Origin: Staphylococcus canis
GTDB lineage: Bacteria; Bacillota; Bacilli; Staphylococcales; Staphylococcaceae
Assembly: GCF_016238445.1 (NCBI RefSeq)
Contig: NZ_JABANU010000004.1
Coordinates: 52,712-116,711, forward strand
Length of the DNA stretch: 64,000 nt
Direction: 5' to 3'
A model generated the notes under the pieces. The model searched no databases and was not told where the DNA came from. It saw only the letters and a list, made by a program, of their open reading frames with translations. Below, piece by piece: positions 8,655-18,700 of the stretch. Position numbers and translations under genes: made by a program. The stretch's first letter is position 1, and every line of letters starts with the position of its first letter.

Positions 8655-10142
8655 ATGAAGAGTTGGAAGTTTGGTTTGGTGGTTTTGACGGCGAGTTCTG
8701 CACTGTTAGCGAGTTGTGGGACGCAGTCGTCTCAAGATAATGTGTTGGATGTGGAGTTACCTTTAAAAACGACATCGATTGCACCTTATGAGACTGATGT
8801 TCCGGTTCAAGCTGGCGCGATGGAGTCGTTGTTTAAAGTAAATTCTAATGGCAAGGTGGAACCGCTACTTGCTGAAAGTTATAAGCAAGTGTCTCCTCAA
8901 AAGTTGGAGATGACGATTCGTGATAATGTGTCTTTCCAAAATGGTGACAAGTTAACAGGTGAAAAGGTGAAACAAAGCTTGGATTATGCGTTAAAACATG
9001 GTGATTTGGTAAAGGCAACGTTACCGATTCAATCGATTTCTGCGGATGGTCAAAAAGTAACGATTGAGACATCTGAACCTTATCCAGAGTTAGCATCTGA
9101 ACTTGCGAGTCCTTTTGCGGCGATTTTTGATACGAGCGCTAAAGGTGATGTGGATGTTCAACCTGTAGGAACAGGTCCTTATCAAATTAAAGATTATCAA
9201 CGTTCACAAAAGATTGAACTCAGTCGTTTTGATGACTATTGGCAAGGCAAACCTCAGCTTGAAGGGGTTAATATTACTTATCAAGAAGATGGGAACACAC
9301 GTGTTAGTCATCTTCAATCAGGTAAAGCTGATTTAATTACGAATGTGCCTGTAACGAGTGTCGATGCGTTGGAAAAAGACGATAAAACGAAAATTTCAAG
9401 TGTTCCTGGATATCGTACACAAATGCTGATTTACAACCATGACAGTAAAAAGATGACTAAAGATGTACGAGAAGCACTAGACTTAATTATTGATCGTGAA
9501 AGTATCGCAAAAGAGATTTCTAAAGGTTACGCGAAACCTGCGACAGGTCCGTTTAATGACACACTGGATTTTGTAGAAGAAAAGCCAGTTCAAAAACAAG
9601 ATATTGCGCAAGCGAAACAATTAATCGAGGCAGCAGGGTATTCGAAAGACAAACCGCTTAAGATTCAATTAGTGACATATGAAGGACGTCCTGAACTACC
9701 AAAAATCGCTCAAGTCCTTCAGTCTGATGCGCAAAAAGCGAATATAGATATTGAAATTCGTAATGTTGATGATATCGAAGGTTACTTAGCAGACCGTTCT
9801 CAGTGGGATGCGACAATGTATAGTTTCGGTACGATTCCACGCGGTGATGCAGGTTACTTCTTTAACCAAGCGTATCATCCAGATGGTGCGATTAATAAAG
9901 GTGATTATCATAATCAAAATGTAACAGCAATGATCAATCGTTTAAATCAAACGGTTGATAAAAAAGAACGTGAACAATTATCAAATGAAATCGTAAACGA
10001 AGTTCAAAAAGATGTTCCTGAAAGTTACATTACGTACAATGATACGATTGATGGATTAAATCGCAATGTTTCGAACTTTAAAGCGACACCGGAAGGCATT
10101 TATTTAATCGATTATAAAGTCGGGTTAAAAGATGCGGATTAA
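8655..10142 (+). CDS. nikA: Nickel ABC transporter substrate-binding lipoprotein NikA
   Basis: 495 residues, family 5 extracytoplasmic solute-binding lipoprotein. Signal peptide with lipobox LLASC, cysteine at residue 21. The stretches LPLKTTSIAPYETDVPV, PVGTGPYQIKDYQRSQKI and ATPEGIYLID agree with S. aureus NikA (Opp2A), the nickel-specific binding protein, as I remember it, rather than with CntA. It delivers Ni(II) chelate to the NikBCDE importer. GGAAGG lies upstream of the start. It opens a five-gene operon and overlaps nikB by 11 bases. Nickel supply is relevant to the urease genes 33 kb away. Confidence 0.9.
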   Translation: MKSWKFGLVVLTASSALLASCGTQSSQDNVLDVELPLKTTSIAPYETDVPVQAGAMESLFKVNSNGKVEPLLAESYKQVSPQKLEMTIRDNVSFQNGDKLTGEKVKQSLDYALKHGDLVKATLPIQSISADGQKVTIETSEPYPELASELASPFAAIFDTSAKGDVDVQPVGTGPYQIKDYQRSQKIELSRFDDYWQGKPQLEGVNITYQEDGNTRVSHLQSGKADLITNVPVTSVDALEKDDKTKISSVPGYRTQMLIYNHDSKKMTKDVREALDLIIDRESIAKEISKGYAKPATGPFNDTLDFVEEKPVQKQDIAQAKQLIEAAGYSKDKPLKIQLVTYEGRPELPKIAQVLQSDAQKANIDIEIRNVDDIEGYLADRSQWDATMYSFGTIPRGDAGYFFNQAYHPDGAINKGDYHNQNVTAMINRLNQTVDKKEREQLSNEIVNEVQKDVPESYITYNDTIDGLNRNVSNFKATPEGIYLIDYKVGLKDAD

Positions 10143-11118
10143 ACGCATTGTGCTGTCGTTAATTCAAATGGTGGTCGTGTTGTGGATACTCTCGACCATC
10201 ACTTTTATTTTAATGAAACTGACACCTGGAGATCCGGTGAATGCGATTTTACATGTAGGGGAATCTAATGTATCTCAAACAACTATTAATGAAACTCGAG
10301 CTGCATTAGGTTTGAATCAATCTATCTTTCAGCAGTACATAGAATGGCTTTCTCATATTATTCGTTTAGATTTTGGTACAAGTTATCAAACAGGTAATCC
10401 TGTGACAGAAGAAATAGTATTTTACGCACCGCCCACGTTAATCATTGCAGGCTTAACAATAGTTGTAGTGATGTGTGTGGCGTTACCGTTAGGCGTTTTA
10501 GCTGCATTTCACTATCAAAAACCTTTAGATCGTGTGATTCGTATTGTGACGTCAATGACTGTAAGTATTCCGTCATTTTTCTTAGGGATTATTTTGATTT
10601 ATGTGTTTGCGACGCGTCTTAATATACTGCCTGCATCGGGGCTAGGCACACCATTTCATTTTGTATTACCTGTAATTGCGATGAGTGTGGGCATGAGTGC
10701 GTATTATGTCAGACTGATGCGGTCGACTGTGATTGATTTGTATCAGAGCCGGGAAGTTGAAGCGTCTCGACTGCGTGGGATGTCAGAGCGTTATATTTTC
10801 TTTTACGATGTCTTAAAGCCGTCACTGGTGCCGATTGTTACAATTTTAGGGTTATCGATAGGCAGTTTGATTGGTGGGACAGTCGTTATAGAAAACTTAT
10901 TCGGCATCCCAGGTATTGGGCAATTTTTAGTGGATAGTATTCGTGCACGTGATTATCCTGTTATACAAGGTGTAGTATTGATGATTGGATTATTTGTGAT
11001 GATCGCAAATTTCGTGAGTGATGTGATTGTATTGTGGCTCGACCCGATACAGCGTTACCATAAAGCGCGACATATTAAACGACATCAACATACTGTGGAT
11101 CGCGAGGTGACATTATGA
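10132..11118 (+). CDS. nikB: Nickel ABC transporter permease NikB
   Basis: 328 residues, DppB-type inner-membrane permease. The N-terminal region has the family pattern (TFILMKLTPGDPV), then six hydrophobic segments. The EAA loop motif, which contacts the ATPase, reads EASRLRGMSERYIFFYDVLKPSLVP at about residues 213-237. The C-terminal FGIPGIGQFLVDSI is typical of the family. Starts inside the nikA end (11-base overlap) and ends in an ATGA overlap with nikC, so translation is coupled. Confidence 0.9.
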   Translation: MRIKRIVLSLIQMVVVLWILSTITFILMKLTPGDPVNAILHVGESNVSQTTINETRAALGLNQSIFQQYIEWLSHIIRLDFGTSYQTGNPVTEEIVFYAPPTLIIAGLTIVVVMCVALPLGVLAAFHYQKPLDRVIRIVTSMTVSIPSFFLGIILIYVFATRLNILPASGLGTPFHFVLPVIAMSVGMSAYYVRLMRSTVIDLYQSREVEASRLRGMSERYIFFYDVLKPSLVPIVTILGLSIGSLIGGTVVIENLFGIPGIGQFLVDSIRARDYPVIQGVVLMIGLFVMIANFVSDVIVLWLDPIQRYHKARHIKRHQHTVDREVTL

Positions 11119-11936
11119 CACGTTTTAAACAATTACCATGGTTAGTCTGGTTGTGTTGCTTTTATATCTTAGTGATTGTACTTGCGCAGTTTGGTGTCTC
11201 TGAAAGTCGTGCTTTTGATGTACATTTAGGTGACACGTTACTGCCAGCGAGTGCTAAACATTGGCTAGGAACAGACGATTATGGTCGGGATTTATGGTCA
11301 CGTCTCATTATTGGTGCACGGTATACATTGATTGTTAGTGTATTAACACTTGTAGTTACAGTCGTGATTGGTGTTCCGATTGGTTTGATTGCTGGTTATT
11401 TTAGAGGAACACTGGACCGTGTGATTATGCGTGTGGTGGATCTTGGCTTGAGTATTCCTGAGTTTGTCTTAATTATTGCGATGGCAAGCTTTCTTAAACC
11501 GAGCATTTGGAATTTAGTCCTCGCGATGACGTTGTTACGGTGGATGACTTACGCACGTGTGACACGGACAATTGCGAAAGGTGTAAGAGATATGGATTAT
11601 ATTCGTATGGCTAAATTGTTTAAAGTGCCGACACCTGTGATTATGATACGACATGTGTTACCTCATGTTTTACCATCATTGTTGGTCATTATGACGGTTG
11701 ATTTTGGAAAGATTATTTTATATATTTCATCACTCTCTTTTCTTGGGTTAGGTGCGCAACCGCCTTCACCAGAGTGGGGGGCAATGCTTAATGCAGGCCG
11801 TACATATATGACGTCACATCCTATAATGTTAATTGCGCCGGCTGTGATGATAGCAATCACGATTTTAATCTTTCAATTAACGGGTGATGCATTACGTGAT
11901 TATTTTGCGAAAGAGGGACGTGAGGTGCATAAATAA
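11115..11936 (+). CDS. nikC: Nickel ABC transporter permease NikC
   Basis: 273 residues, DppC-type permease. It carries the conserved LGTDDYGRDLWSRLIIGAR signature near residues 52-70, an EAA-type loop IRMAKLFKVPTPVIMIRHVLPHVLP, and the C-terminal motif SFLGLGAQPPSPEWGAML. Good ribosome binding site GAGGTGA; the start codon overlaps the nikB stop as ATGA. Forms the translocation channel with NikB. Confidence 0.92.
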   Translation: MTRFKQLPWLVWLCCFYILVIVLAQFGVSESRAFDVHLGDTLLPASAKHWLGTDDYGRDLWSRLIIGARYTLIVSVLTLVVTVVIGVPIGLIAGYFRGTLDRVIMRVVDLGLSIPEFVLIIAMASFLKPSIWNLVLAMTLLRWMTYARVTRTIAKGVRDMDYIRMAKLFKVPTPVIMIRHVLPHVLPSLLVIMTVDFGKIILYISSLSFLGLGAQPPSPEWGAMLNAGRTYMTSHPIMLIAPAVMIAITILIFQLTGDALRDYFAKEGREVHK

Positions 11937-12705
11937 ATTACTAGATATCCAAGGGCTAACAATTCAGAGTGGCACAAAACAGATAGTGGATCGAATTAAT
12001 TTAGCTGTGTACAAAGAAAAAGTGAACGTTTTAATCGGTGAAAGTGGCTCAGGTAAAAGTTTAACAGTAAAAGCAATATTAGATGCATTGCCTACTAGTG
12101 TACACGCTTCAATGGATGAAATGAGATTCAAAGGTGAAACAGTACAGTCTGTACGTGGGTTACTTGGCCGGCATATCGGTTATATTTCGCAAGACTATAC
12201 ACATAGCTTCAATGCGCATATGACCATCGGCAAACAACTCGTAGCCATTTATCGCGAGCATTATCGAGTTTCTCATACTGAAGCGCTACAAAAAGTGAAA
12301 CAGGCGCTCGGATGGGTGGAGCTTTCAGACATTGATATGATGAAACGCTATCGTTTTTCATTGTCAGGCGGCCAACTTGAGCGTGTATTGATTGCGAGTG
12401 TTATGATGCTTGAACCGTCCCTTATTATAGCGGACGAACCGACAGCTTCACTTGATGTTGTAACAGGGCACCACATCATGAAGTTACTTCAACATTTAGC
12501 AGAGTCTCATGGTGTAACATTGCTCATAATTACTCATAATTTATCACATGTGCAAACCTTTAGTGATTATATTAATGTGATGAAAGATGGTCACATTATC
12601 GACTATGGACATCTATCTCATTTTAAAACTGATGCAGTTAGTGCTTACACACAAGCGTTATTCCAACGTCGTAGTCGACTGAAACGAGGTGACACGGATG
12701 CTTAG
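11920..12705 (+). CDS. nikD: Nickel ABC transporter ATP-binding protein NikD
   Basis: About 261 residues. Walker A GESGSGKS, ABC signature LSGGQLERV, Walker B LIIADEPTASLD and the switch His in ITHNLSH are all present, so it should be an active ATPase. The start is uncertain: the frame is open from 11884 inside nikC, and the GTG at 11920 is the last usable codon upstream of the conserved LLDIQGLTI but sits very close to AAAGAGGG. It overlaps nikC by 17 bases and nikE by 8 bases. Confidence 0.88.
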   Translation: MRCINKLLDIQGLTIQSGTKQIVDRINLAVYKEKVNVLIGESGSGKSLTVKAILDALPTSVHASMDEMRFKGETVQSVRGLLGRHIGYISQDYTHSFNAHMTIGKQLVAIYREHYRVSHTEALQKVKQALGWVELSDIDMMKRYRFSLSGGQLERVLIASVMMLEPSLIIADEPTASLDVVTGHHIMKLLQHLAESHGVTLLIITHNLSHVQTFSDYINVMKDGHIIDYGHLSHFKTDAVSAYTQALFQRRSRLKRGDTDA

Positions 12706-13396
12706 TATACAACATGTGAACTTTTCGTATGCAGAACAGCCCATTTTAAGCGATGTGACATTTGAAGTGTCACCTAGCGAAATTGTCGGTATTGTCGGTG
12801 TGAGTGGCTCTGGTAAATCGACACTGGGGAACTTGATTTTAAATGAATTAACACCAGATTCTGGTACAATATCATCAACCTTTGACTTGGTGTTACCGAT
12901 TTTTCAACATGCGGCTTATGCATTTAATCCAAAGCTTACGATACATGCGTCATTAGAAGAAGCGGTACGTTATCAAAAGCAACATCAATCCCAAATCCAA
13001 GCTTATCGTGATAGATTGATGAATCAAATGGGATTGCCTCAAACACTTTTATCACAGCGTCCTGGAGGGCTAAGTGGCGGTCAGTTACAACGGTTTAATG
13101 TCATACGTACATTAATGTTAAAACCAGATTTATTGATATGTGATGAGGTGACAGCGAATTTAGACGTTGTGGCAGAAGCGAAAATGGCAGAGGAATTGAA
13201 GCGATACGCAGAAGAACCAGGTCGAACGATGCTGTTAATTTCGCATGATATTGCTTTTTTACAAAATATTGTCGATCGTATGATTGTCTTAAAAGCAGGC
13301 CGTTTAGTCGATGATTTTCCGATTTCACAGTTATTTGAAGCATCTAGACATCCTGCGACACAAGAGCTAATCCAAATTTATACAGATATGTTGTAA
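12698..13396 (+). CDS. nikE: Nickel ABC transporter ATP-binding protein NikE
   Basis: 232 residues from the ATG at 12698, which has CGAGGTGA 6 bases upstream; the in-frame GTG at 12689 is part of that site. Walker A GVSGSGKST, signature LSGGQLQR, Walker B LLICDEVTANLD and switch ISHD are present. It probably forms the heterodimeric motor with NikD. The Walker B Glu is followed by Val rather than the usual Pro, a tolerated change. Last gene of the operon, followed by a terminator. Confidence 0.88.
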   Translation: MLSIQHVNFSYAEQPILSDVTFEVSPSEIVGIVGVSGSGKSTLGNLILNELTPDSGTISSTFDLVLPIFQHAAYAFNPKLTIHASLEEAVRYQKQHQSQIQAYRDRLMNQMGLPQTLLSQRPGGLSGGQLQRFNVIRTLMLKPDLLICDEVTANLDVVAEAKMAEELKRYAEEPGRTMLLISHDIAFLQNIVDRMIVLKAGRLVDDFPISQLFEASRHPATQELIQIYTDML

Positions 13397-13406
13397 TAAA
13401 AGTTAA

Positions 13407-13447
13407 AAAACGATGGAAACTGAGAACGTTTCGCATCGTTTTTTTTA
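13407..13447. terminator. Bidirectional terminator between nikE and glycopolymer gene
   Basis: Stem AAAACGATG/CATCGTTTT, with runs of A on one side and T on the other, between convergent genes. Confidence 0.85.
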
Positions 13448-13467
13448 TTTATGGTAAAGATGATAGA

Positions 13468-15636
13468 TTAATGTGTTTCAATATATTGATGAATCAAGTC
13501 CCCGATGTACTGAGAAGCTTGACCGTTTTCAATATCACAAAAACGCGTGAAAAATTGTTCAATCTCATGTTGATACGTCTGATGAATAGAATCGAGCTGT
13601 TGTAACCCTTCAATGAGTGACTGTGCATCTGTATAAATCGGTCCTGGCAAATCTTGATGGTAATCAATGTAGAATCCGCGTAAATCGTTTGCATATTTTT
13701 CGATGTCATAAGCAAAGAAAAGTTGTGGACGTTTAAGTATACCGTAATCAAACATGACTGATGAATAATCGGTAATTAAACAGTCACTAATTAAATAAAG
13801 TTCAGAAACGTTACTATAGTTTGAAACGTCATAAGCAAACCCTTCATAATCAGATAAATCCAGCTGATTTGCAATTAAATAATGCATGCGCAATAAAATC
13901 ACTGTATTTTCACCAAGTGCTTGTTGCATACGCGCTAAATCAATTTTTAAGTCAAAGGTATAAGCCCCCGCTTCAATATATTCATCATCACGCCACGTCG
14001 GTGCATACAATACGACACGCTTATGTTTTGGAATATCCAGTTGAGATTTAAGTTGAGAGATATATGCTGTATCATGTTGACGTTTAACTAATACATCATT
14101 GCGTGGATATCCCACTTCTAAAATACGATGACGTGGCATCCAAAAAGCTGATTGAAAAATCTCAGTAGAGTATGCATTAGGTGATATTAAGTAATCCCAA
14201 CGTTGTGTTGCACGATAGAAATTATATTTATATGTAGACGTTGTCGTATTTGGCAGACGTACGTGTTTCATATCATTTGCTAAGCGTTTAAGCGGTGTAC
14301 CATGCCAAGTTTGAATGTAAAGTTGATTCGACTTCTTTTTTAAATATAATGGCAATCGTGCATTAGACACCCAAACTTGGGCCGTTTTAAAAATATTGTA
14401 ATAGGCTTTGCTTCCTTTTTTAATAATATTTAAGTCTTGTGGCGCATCAGGGTGATGACCGTCCTGAAATATCCAATAGTATTCATAATCAGGATAGTGA
14501 CGTTGCATGTAGTCATATATCGCTTTAGGACTATCGTTAAAACCTTTTCCGCCAAATGATTCGAATACAATACGTTTCGGAACTACTGTACAATTTGAAT
14601 TGTATAGCATATATTGTGAGTAAAACTTACTCGGTTTTTGAAGTACAATGTTTTTAAGTAAACGGCTGCGATAACGATATTTATTTAAAAACCATGCAAG
14701 CGGTACTTGGCGCCAACGTAACGCTAGCAATTCTAAATTAAACAACACCTTATGGCGGTACTGCATAACAGGTTGCAATAACGGAATAATTGCTGATAAT
14801 TGTTGATTAAAATGAGCATATCGTTGTTTAATATCATGGTGACTTGGATCAAACGCGTCGTATATCGTCTCAAGCATATCTTTTAAAATCACACGATGTA
14901 CTGATTCACGGTCCGTTCGAGCTCTTGCATCATTGAACGCATGGATATAATCTGAGAATCGTTCTGTAAAGGCACGAGACGTTAGTGGTGTGTGACGAAA
15001 AGGATCGAGCACTTCACCTTGATAATAAAACGGCACACCCTTTAGTTGTACTGCTGTATGGGCATAGGACAGATAATCAATAAGCAGTGACCAATCAGCA
15101 TAAATGGTTAAGGATGTATTGAATTCTAAATTGTGGTCTCGTACGATAGCCGTTTTCATTATGATATTGCTAATTGCGTGATGATTTAAAACAGGCGCAA
15201 TGATATCATCTCCTACAACATCATGACGTGATAATAACGATTGATCTAGAGTTGAGGCCATATCAACGCTAAATTTAGAAATTGGTGAAAATAAAATATC
15301 TTGATTTGATAATACATCCAAATACGTTTCAATTGTATAAGGTGCTAATCTATCATCAGCATCTAAAAACATAAAATAGGGCGTGTTCACTTTAGACATC
15401 CCTACATTACGAGCATAAGCATGACCGTAATTTTGGTCTAACGTCACCAAACGAATACGATAATTTTCACGTTCGAGCAAGTCCGATAATATATAAGGAC
15501 TGTCATCTGTGGCACCATCATTCACCACAATAACATCGAACGCTTGAGATGTTTGATTGATGACAGATGTCATACACGCCTCAATAGTTTCCTCAGCATT
15601 ATACATTGGGATAATAAGCGTTAATGCGTGTGTCAT
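13468..15636 (-). CDS. Bifunctional GT2 glycosyltransferase / TagF-type CDP-glycerol glycerophosphotransferase
   Basis: 722 residues. Residues 1 to about 230 are a family 2 glycosyltransferase (LTLIIPMYNAEETIEACM, VIVVNDGATDDS, FLDADDRL as the DxD motif). Residues about 365-715 are a TagF-type domain with the catalytic-region pattern WHGTPLKRL, GYPRNDVL, VLYAPTWRDDEY and CLITDYSSVMFDY. It should act at the inner membrane face, adding sugar and glycerol-phosphate units to a wall teichoic acid-like polymer. Ribosome binding site GTGAGGT. Second gene of a minus-strand unit after the double-TagF gene, 128 bp away. It is not one of the standard TarB/F/L proteins, which lack a GT2 domain. Confidence 0.88.
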   Translation of the reverse strand: MTHALTLIIPMYNAEETIEACMTSVINQTSQAFDVIVVNDGATDDSPYILSDLLERENYRIRLVTLDQNYGHAYARNVGMSKVNTPYFMFLDADDRLAPYTIETYLDVLSNQDILFSPISKFSVDMASTLDQSLLSRHDVVGDDIIAPVLNHHAISNIIMKTAIVRDHNLEFNTSLTIYADWSLLIDYLSYAHTAVQLKGVPFYYQGEVLDPFRHTPLTSRAFTERFSDYIHAFNDARARTDRESVHRVILKDMLETIYDAFDPSHHDIKQRYAHFNQQLSAIIPLLQPVMQYRHKVLFNLELLALRWRQVPLAWFLNKYRYRSRLLKNIVLQKPSKFYSQYMLYNSNCTVVPKRIVFESFGGKGFNDSPKAIYDYMQRHYPDYEYYWIFQDGHHPDAPQDLNIIKKGSKAYYNIFKTAQVWVSNARLPLYLKKKSNQLYIQTWHGTPLKRLANDMKHVRLPNTTTSTYKYNFYRATQRWDYLISPNAYSTEIFQSAFWMPRHRILEVGYPRNDVLVKRQHDTAYISQLKSQLDIPKHKRVVLYAPTWRDDEYIEAGAYTFDLKIDLARMQQALGENTVILLRMHYLIANQLDLSDYEGFAYDVSNYSNVSELYLISDCLITDYSSVMFDYGILKRPQLFFAYDIEKYANDLRGFYIDYHQDLPGPIYTDAQSLIEGLQQLDSIHQTYQHEIEQFFTRFCDIENGQASQYIGDLIHQYIETH

Positions 15637-15691
15637 AAAAAAACCTCACTTTTAAAAGCTAGTAAAACCGGCACATTTTAATGGTGTTTAT

Positions 15692-15754
15692 AGCGTTTTA
15701 TGACAGAACATTTACAATCGAATCATGATCTTGTTTCTGTTCTGTCTAAACGCT
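15692..15754. repeat. Solo stem-loop related to the repeat arrays
   Basis: Nested pairs AGCGTTT/AAACGCT and CAGAAC/GTTCTG (GACAGAACA/TGTTCTGTC in full) around an unpaired 27-base centre, in the gap between two glycopolymer genes. The same two pair sequences occur in the module at about 29500-29560, but the long GGGAGGCGATG linker is absent. There is no U-tract, so it is not an obvious terminator. Confidence 0.55.
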
Positions 15755-15764
15755 TAATACACTC

Positions 15765-18700
15765 TTATGACTTAAAAAATTGGTTCACAATCCTTTGAGC
15801 AGCAGTTCCAGTTTCAAAAGTACAGAAACGTTTATAAAATTGCTCATATTTGGATTGATATTGAGTATTAATCGTATCGATATTTTGAATAGCTTGGATT
15901 AAATCGTCGTTATGTTTTAATAATGGACCGGGGGCTTCTGCTTCAAAATCGAAATAGAACCCACGTAAATCATTTTTATAGTGTTCTAAATCATAAGTGA
16001 AGAATAATAATGGTCGCTTTGTATTGGCAAAGTCAAACATCACTGACGAATAATCAGTTATACATATATCTGTGATTAGGAATAAATCACTAATCTCATG
16101 ATATTTACTAGTATCAATAACAAAATCGGCTAATGTATCATCGAGTTGAAGTGCATTACTAATGATGATATGTGGACGTAATAATAAAATATATTCATCA
16201 CCTAATGCATCTTTCATTTTATGCAAGTCTAATTGTAAATCAATCGTGTGCTTCTTCGCTTTATTGACTTCATCATCTCTAAACGTTGGTGCATATAATA
16301 TAATTTTTCGATTATCTTTAATGCCAAGACGTTGTTTAATCATATGTTGTTGCGCTTCAATGTATTTATGATCTTGAGTGTAAAAAATATCATTTCTTGG
16401 ATAGCCCACTTCTAAAATATCTTTATTGAAGTCGAACGCCGATCTAAAACACTGAGAAGCGTAAGGACTTGGAGAAATTAAGTAATCCCAATTCTTGATG
16501 GATTGATTCACTCTATCTTTATAACCACTATCTCGACCCTCAAATGTATGTACATCATTTAACATTTTCTTTAGTGGTGTGCCATGCCAAGTTTGAATGT
16601 AAGTCGTCTCTTGAGCTTTAGAAATATAATAAGGGAAGTTTTGATTATTAACCCAAAATTTCGCACGAGATAAATAATAAAAGTACTCTGGTGATAACCT
16701 TTTAACAGACTTTACCTTAGAATCATTGAAAGGATATTGCGTATTATTAACCCAAACAATTTCAAAGTTATGATTAGTAGATTTCAATGCGTCATAAATT
16801 ACTTTAGGACTATCACCCACGGATTTACCGACGTTACTTTCAAAAACAATAAGATCCTTTTTAACAGGTATTGTTTTAGTCATTAAGGAGTTCACTTTAT
16901 CCATCACTTTAAAATACTGTTTATTTTTTCTAAAACGTTTGAATACATGTTGAACTAATACATCATTTTTCAGATTACTTAACTTAAATTTATTGTTATG
17001 TGCATCCAATACAGCATTATAAATTCTTTGAGAATTATGTTGATCTTTAAACTGTAAAAAACGTTTAGAACGATTGATTAAGTTATGGTCGAGTTGATAG
17101 TTACGAGACTCGAAATATTTAAGCGTTGTTTCAAGAGATTGTAAATTATTTACAATAACGCCTGGCAACTCCGCTTCTAAGTCAAGGTGAGAAGGATCTT
17201 TACCTAAGAATCTCTCTTTATCAAATTGATAGTAAATGACAGGTTTTTCTAAGAAACTAAAATCAAAGGCAACACTAGAGTAATCTGTAATCATTAATTT
17301 ACTTTCTTTAATTAAATGTTGGACATCGATATCGCCTTGTCTCATTGTATGGACGTGGTTTGGAACATTAAACACATCGATAAAAGGTTGCATGTTTGGA
17401 TGTAAACAAAATAAGATTTGATTCCCCATATCATGCAATGTCTTGAGATAAGGACTATTGAGTAAAGTCTCTATACGTTCTCTGTACTCAGATTCTTGGA
17501 CACTTTCGATATTTGTTAACCAATCTCTCCACGTTGGAATAATTAAAATTTGATCTCTCGTTTGAATATTATTGTCAAATAAACTATCAAAACGAGCCAA
17601 TCCTGTGACAAGCACTTGATGTGCATCAAATTTTAAATCTCGTACGACAATTTCTTTTTCTCTTTCAGAACTTGTGACAAATAAATCGACATTAAAATCT
17701 TGTAACTGATTCCCGTTAATTTGAGTTAAATTTTTCGTTCCTAACACACCATGTTGTAAGAAAACTTTAGTCGCTTTGATTTTACGTGTATAAACATGAC
17801 TATTGGTAGGATACAATAACTCTGGATGGTGTGTTGAACAGATATAGCTTGCTTTTAACATAATCTCAAAGTGTTCTGGCGAACGATAAAAAATAACATT
17901 GCCATAAGGTAGTACATTGTCGACCTCGTTAGAGTCTTTATCAATAATATAGTATGCAGGGATCTCCGGATGATGTGTACGCATATATTTGAAGAAGTGA
18001 TAGCCATTGTCTTGAGCTTTATAAGACTTTTCGCCAATGACCCAAACATCTTCTTTAGTAGCGTTATGATGAACGCCTTCTTTTAGCACATTAATATAAG
18101 AACGATAACTTTCTAAAGTATATCTATTAATACGGAAAGAGAGATTTCGTCCTTTCATTGTTAAGTAAGGTACTACAGAAATAATTTCATCATTAAATCG
18201 AGTAATAATTTCTCCTTTAAGAAAACGTTCTGCCAAAATTCTAGGATTACCAATTTTAAATTTAATTGGCTCAGATGATTCTTGAATTTTGACTTCTATA
18301 AAAACATCTAAAACATCTTCTTGATCAAATGGAAATCGCATAAAATCTACAAGTTCTTGATAAATATCAATGTCAAAACTAAATGTAGTTGTTCTTTGCT
18401 TTGGATTTTCTGCTATTTTACTAACCGGTAAATAAAATTCAGAAAATCTTTCAGTAAATCGCGTCGCTATAACAATATTTGCTTTTTGTAATGTTGAGTT
18501 ATATAGCGCGAATTTCCCTTGAATCATAGCTTCTTGATTATTAAATGACAATTTATCGATATGACGTCTTAAAAGATATGTATGGCGTGGTAATGTATCG
18601 GAAATTGTGAAATGTAAAAAGCCTTTTTTAGTAATATAGGGATGGATTGTCGTATCTTCATCAGAAATACCATGTAGATCATGAACAGATGGATGCGAGA

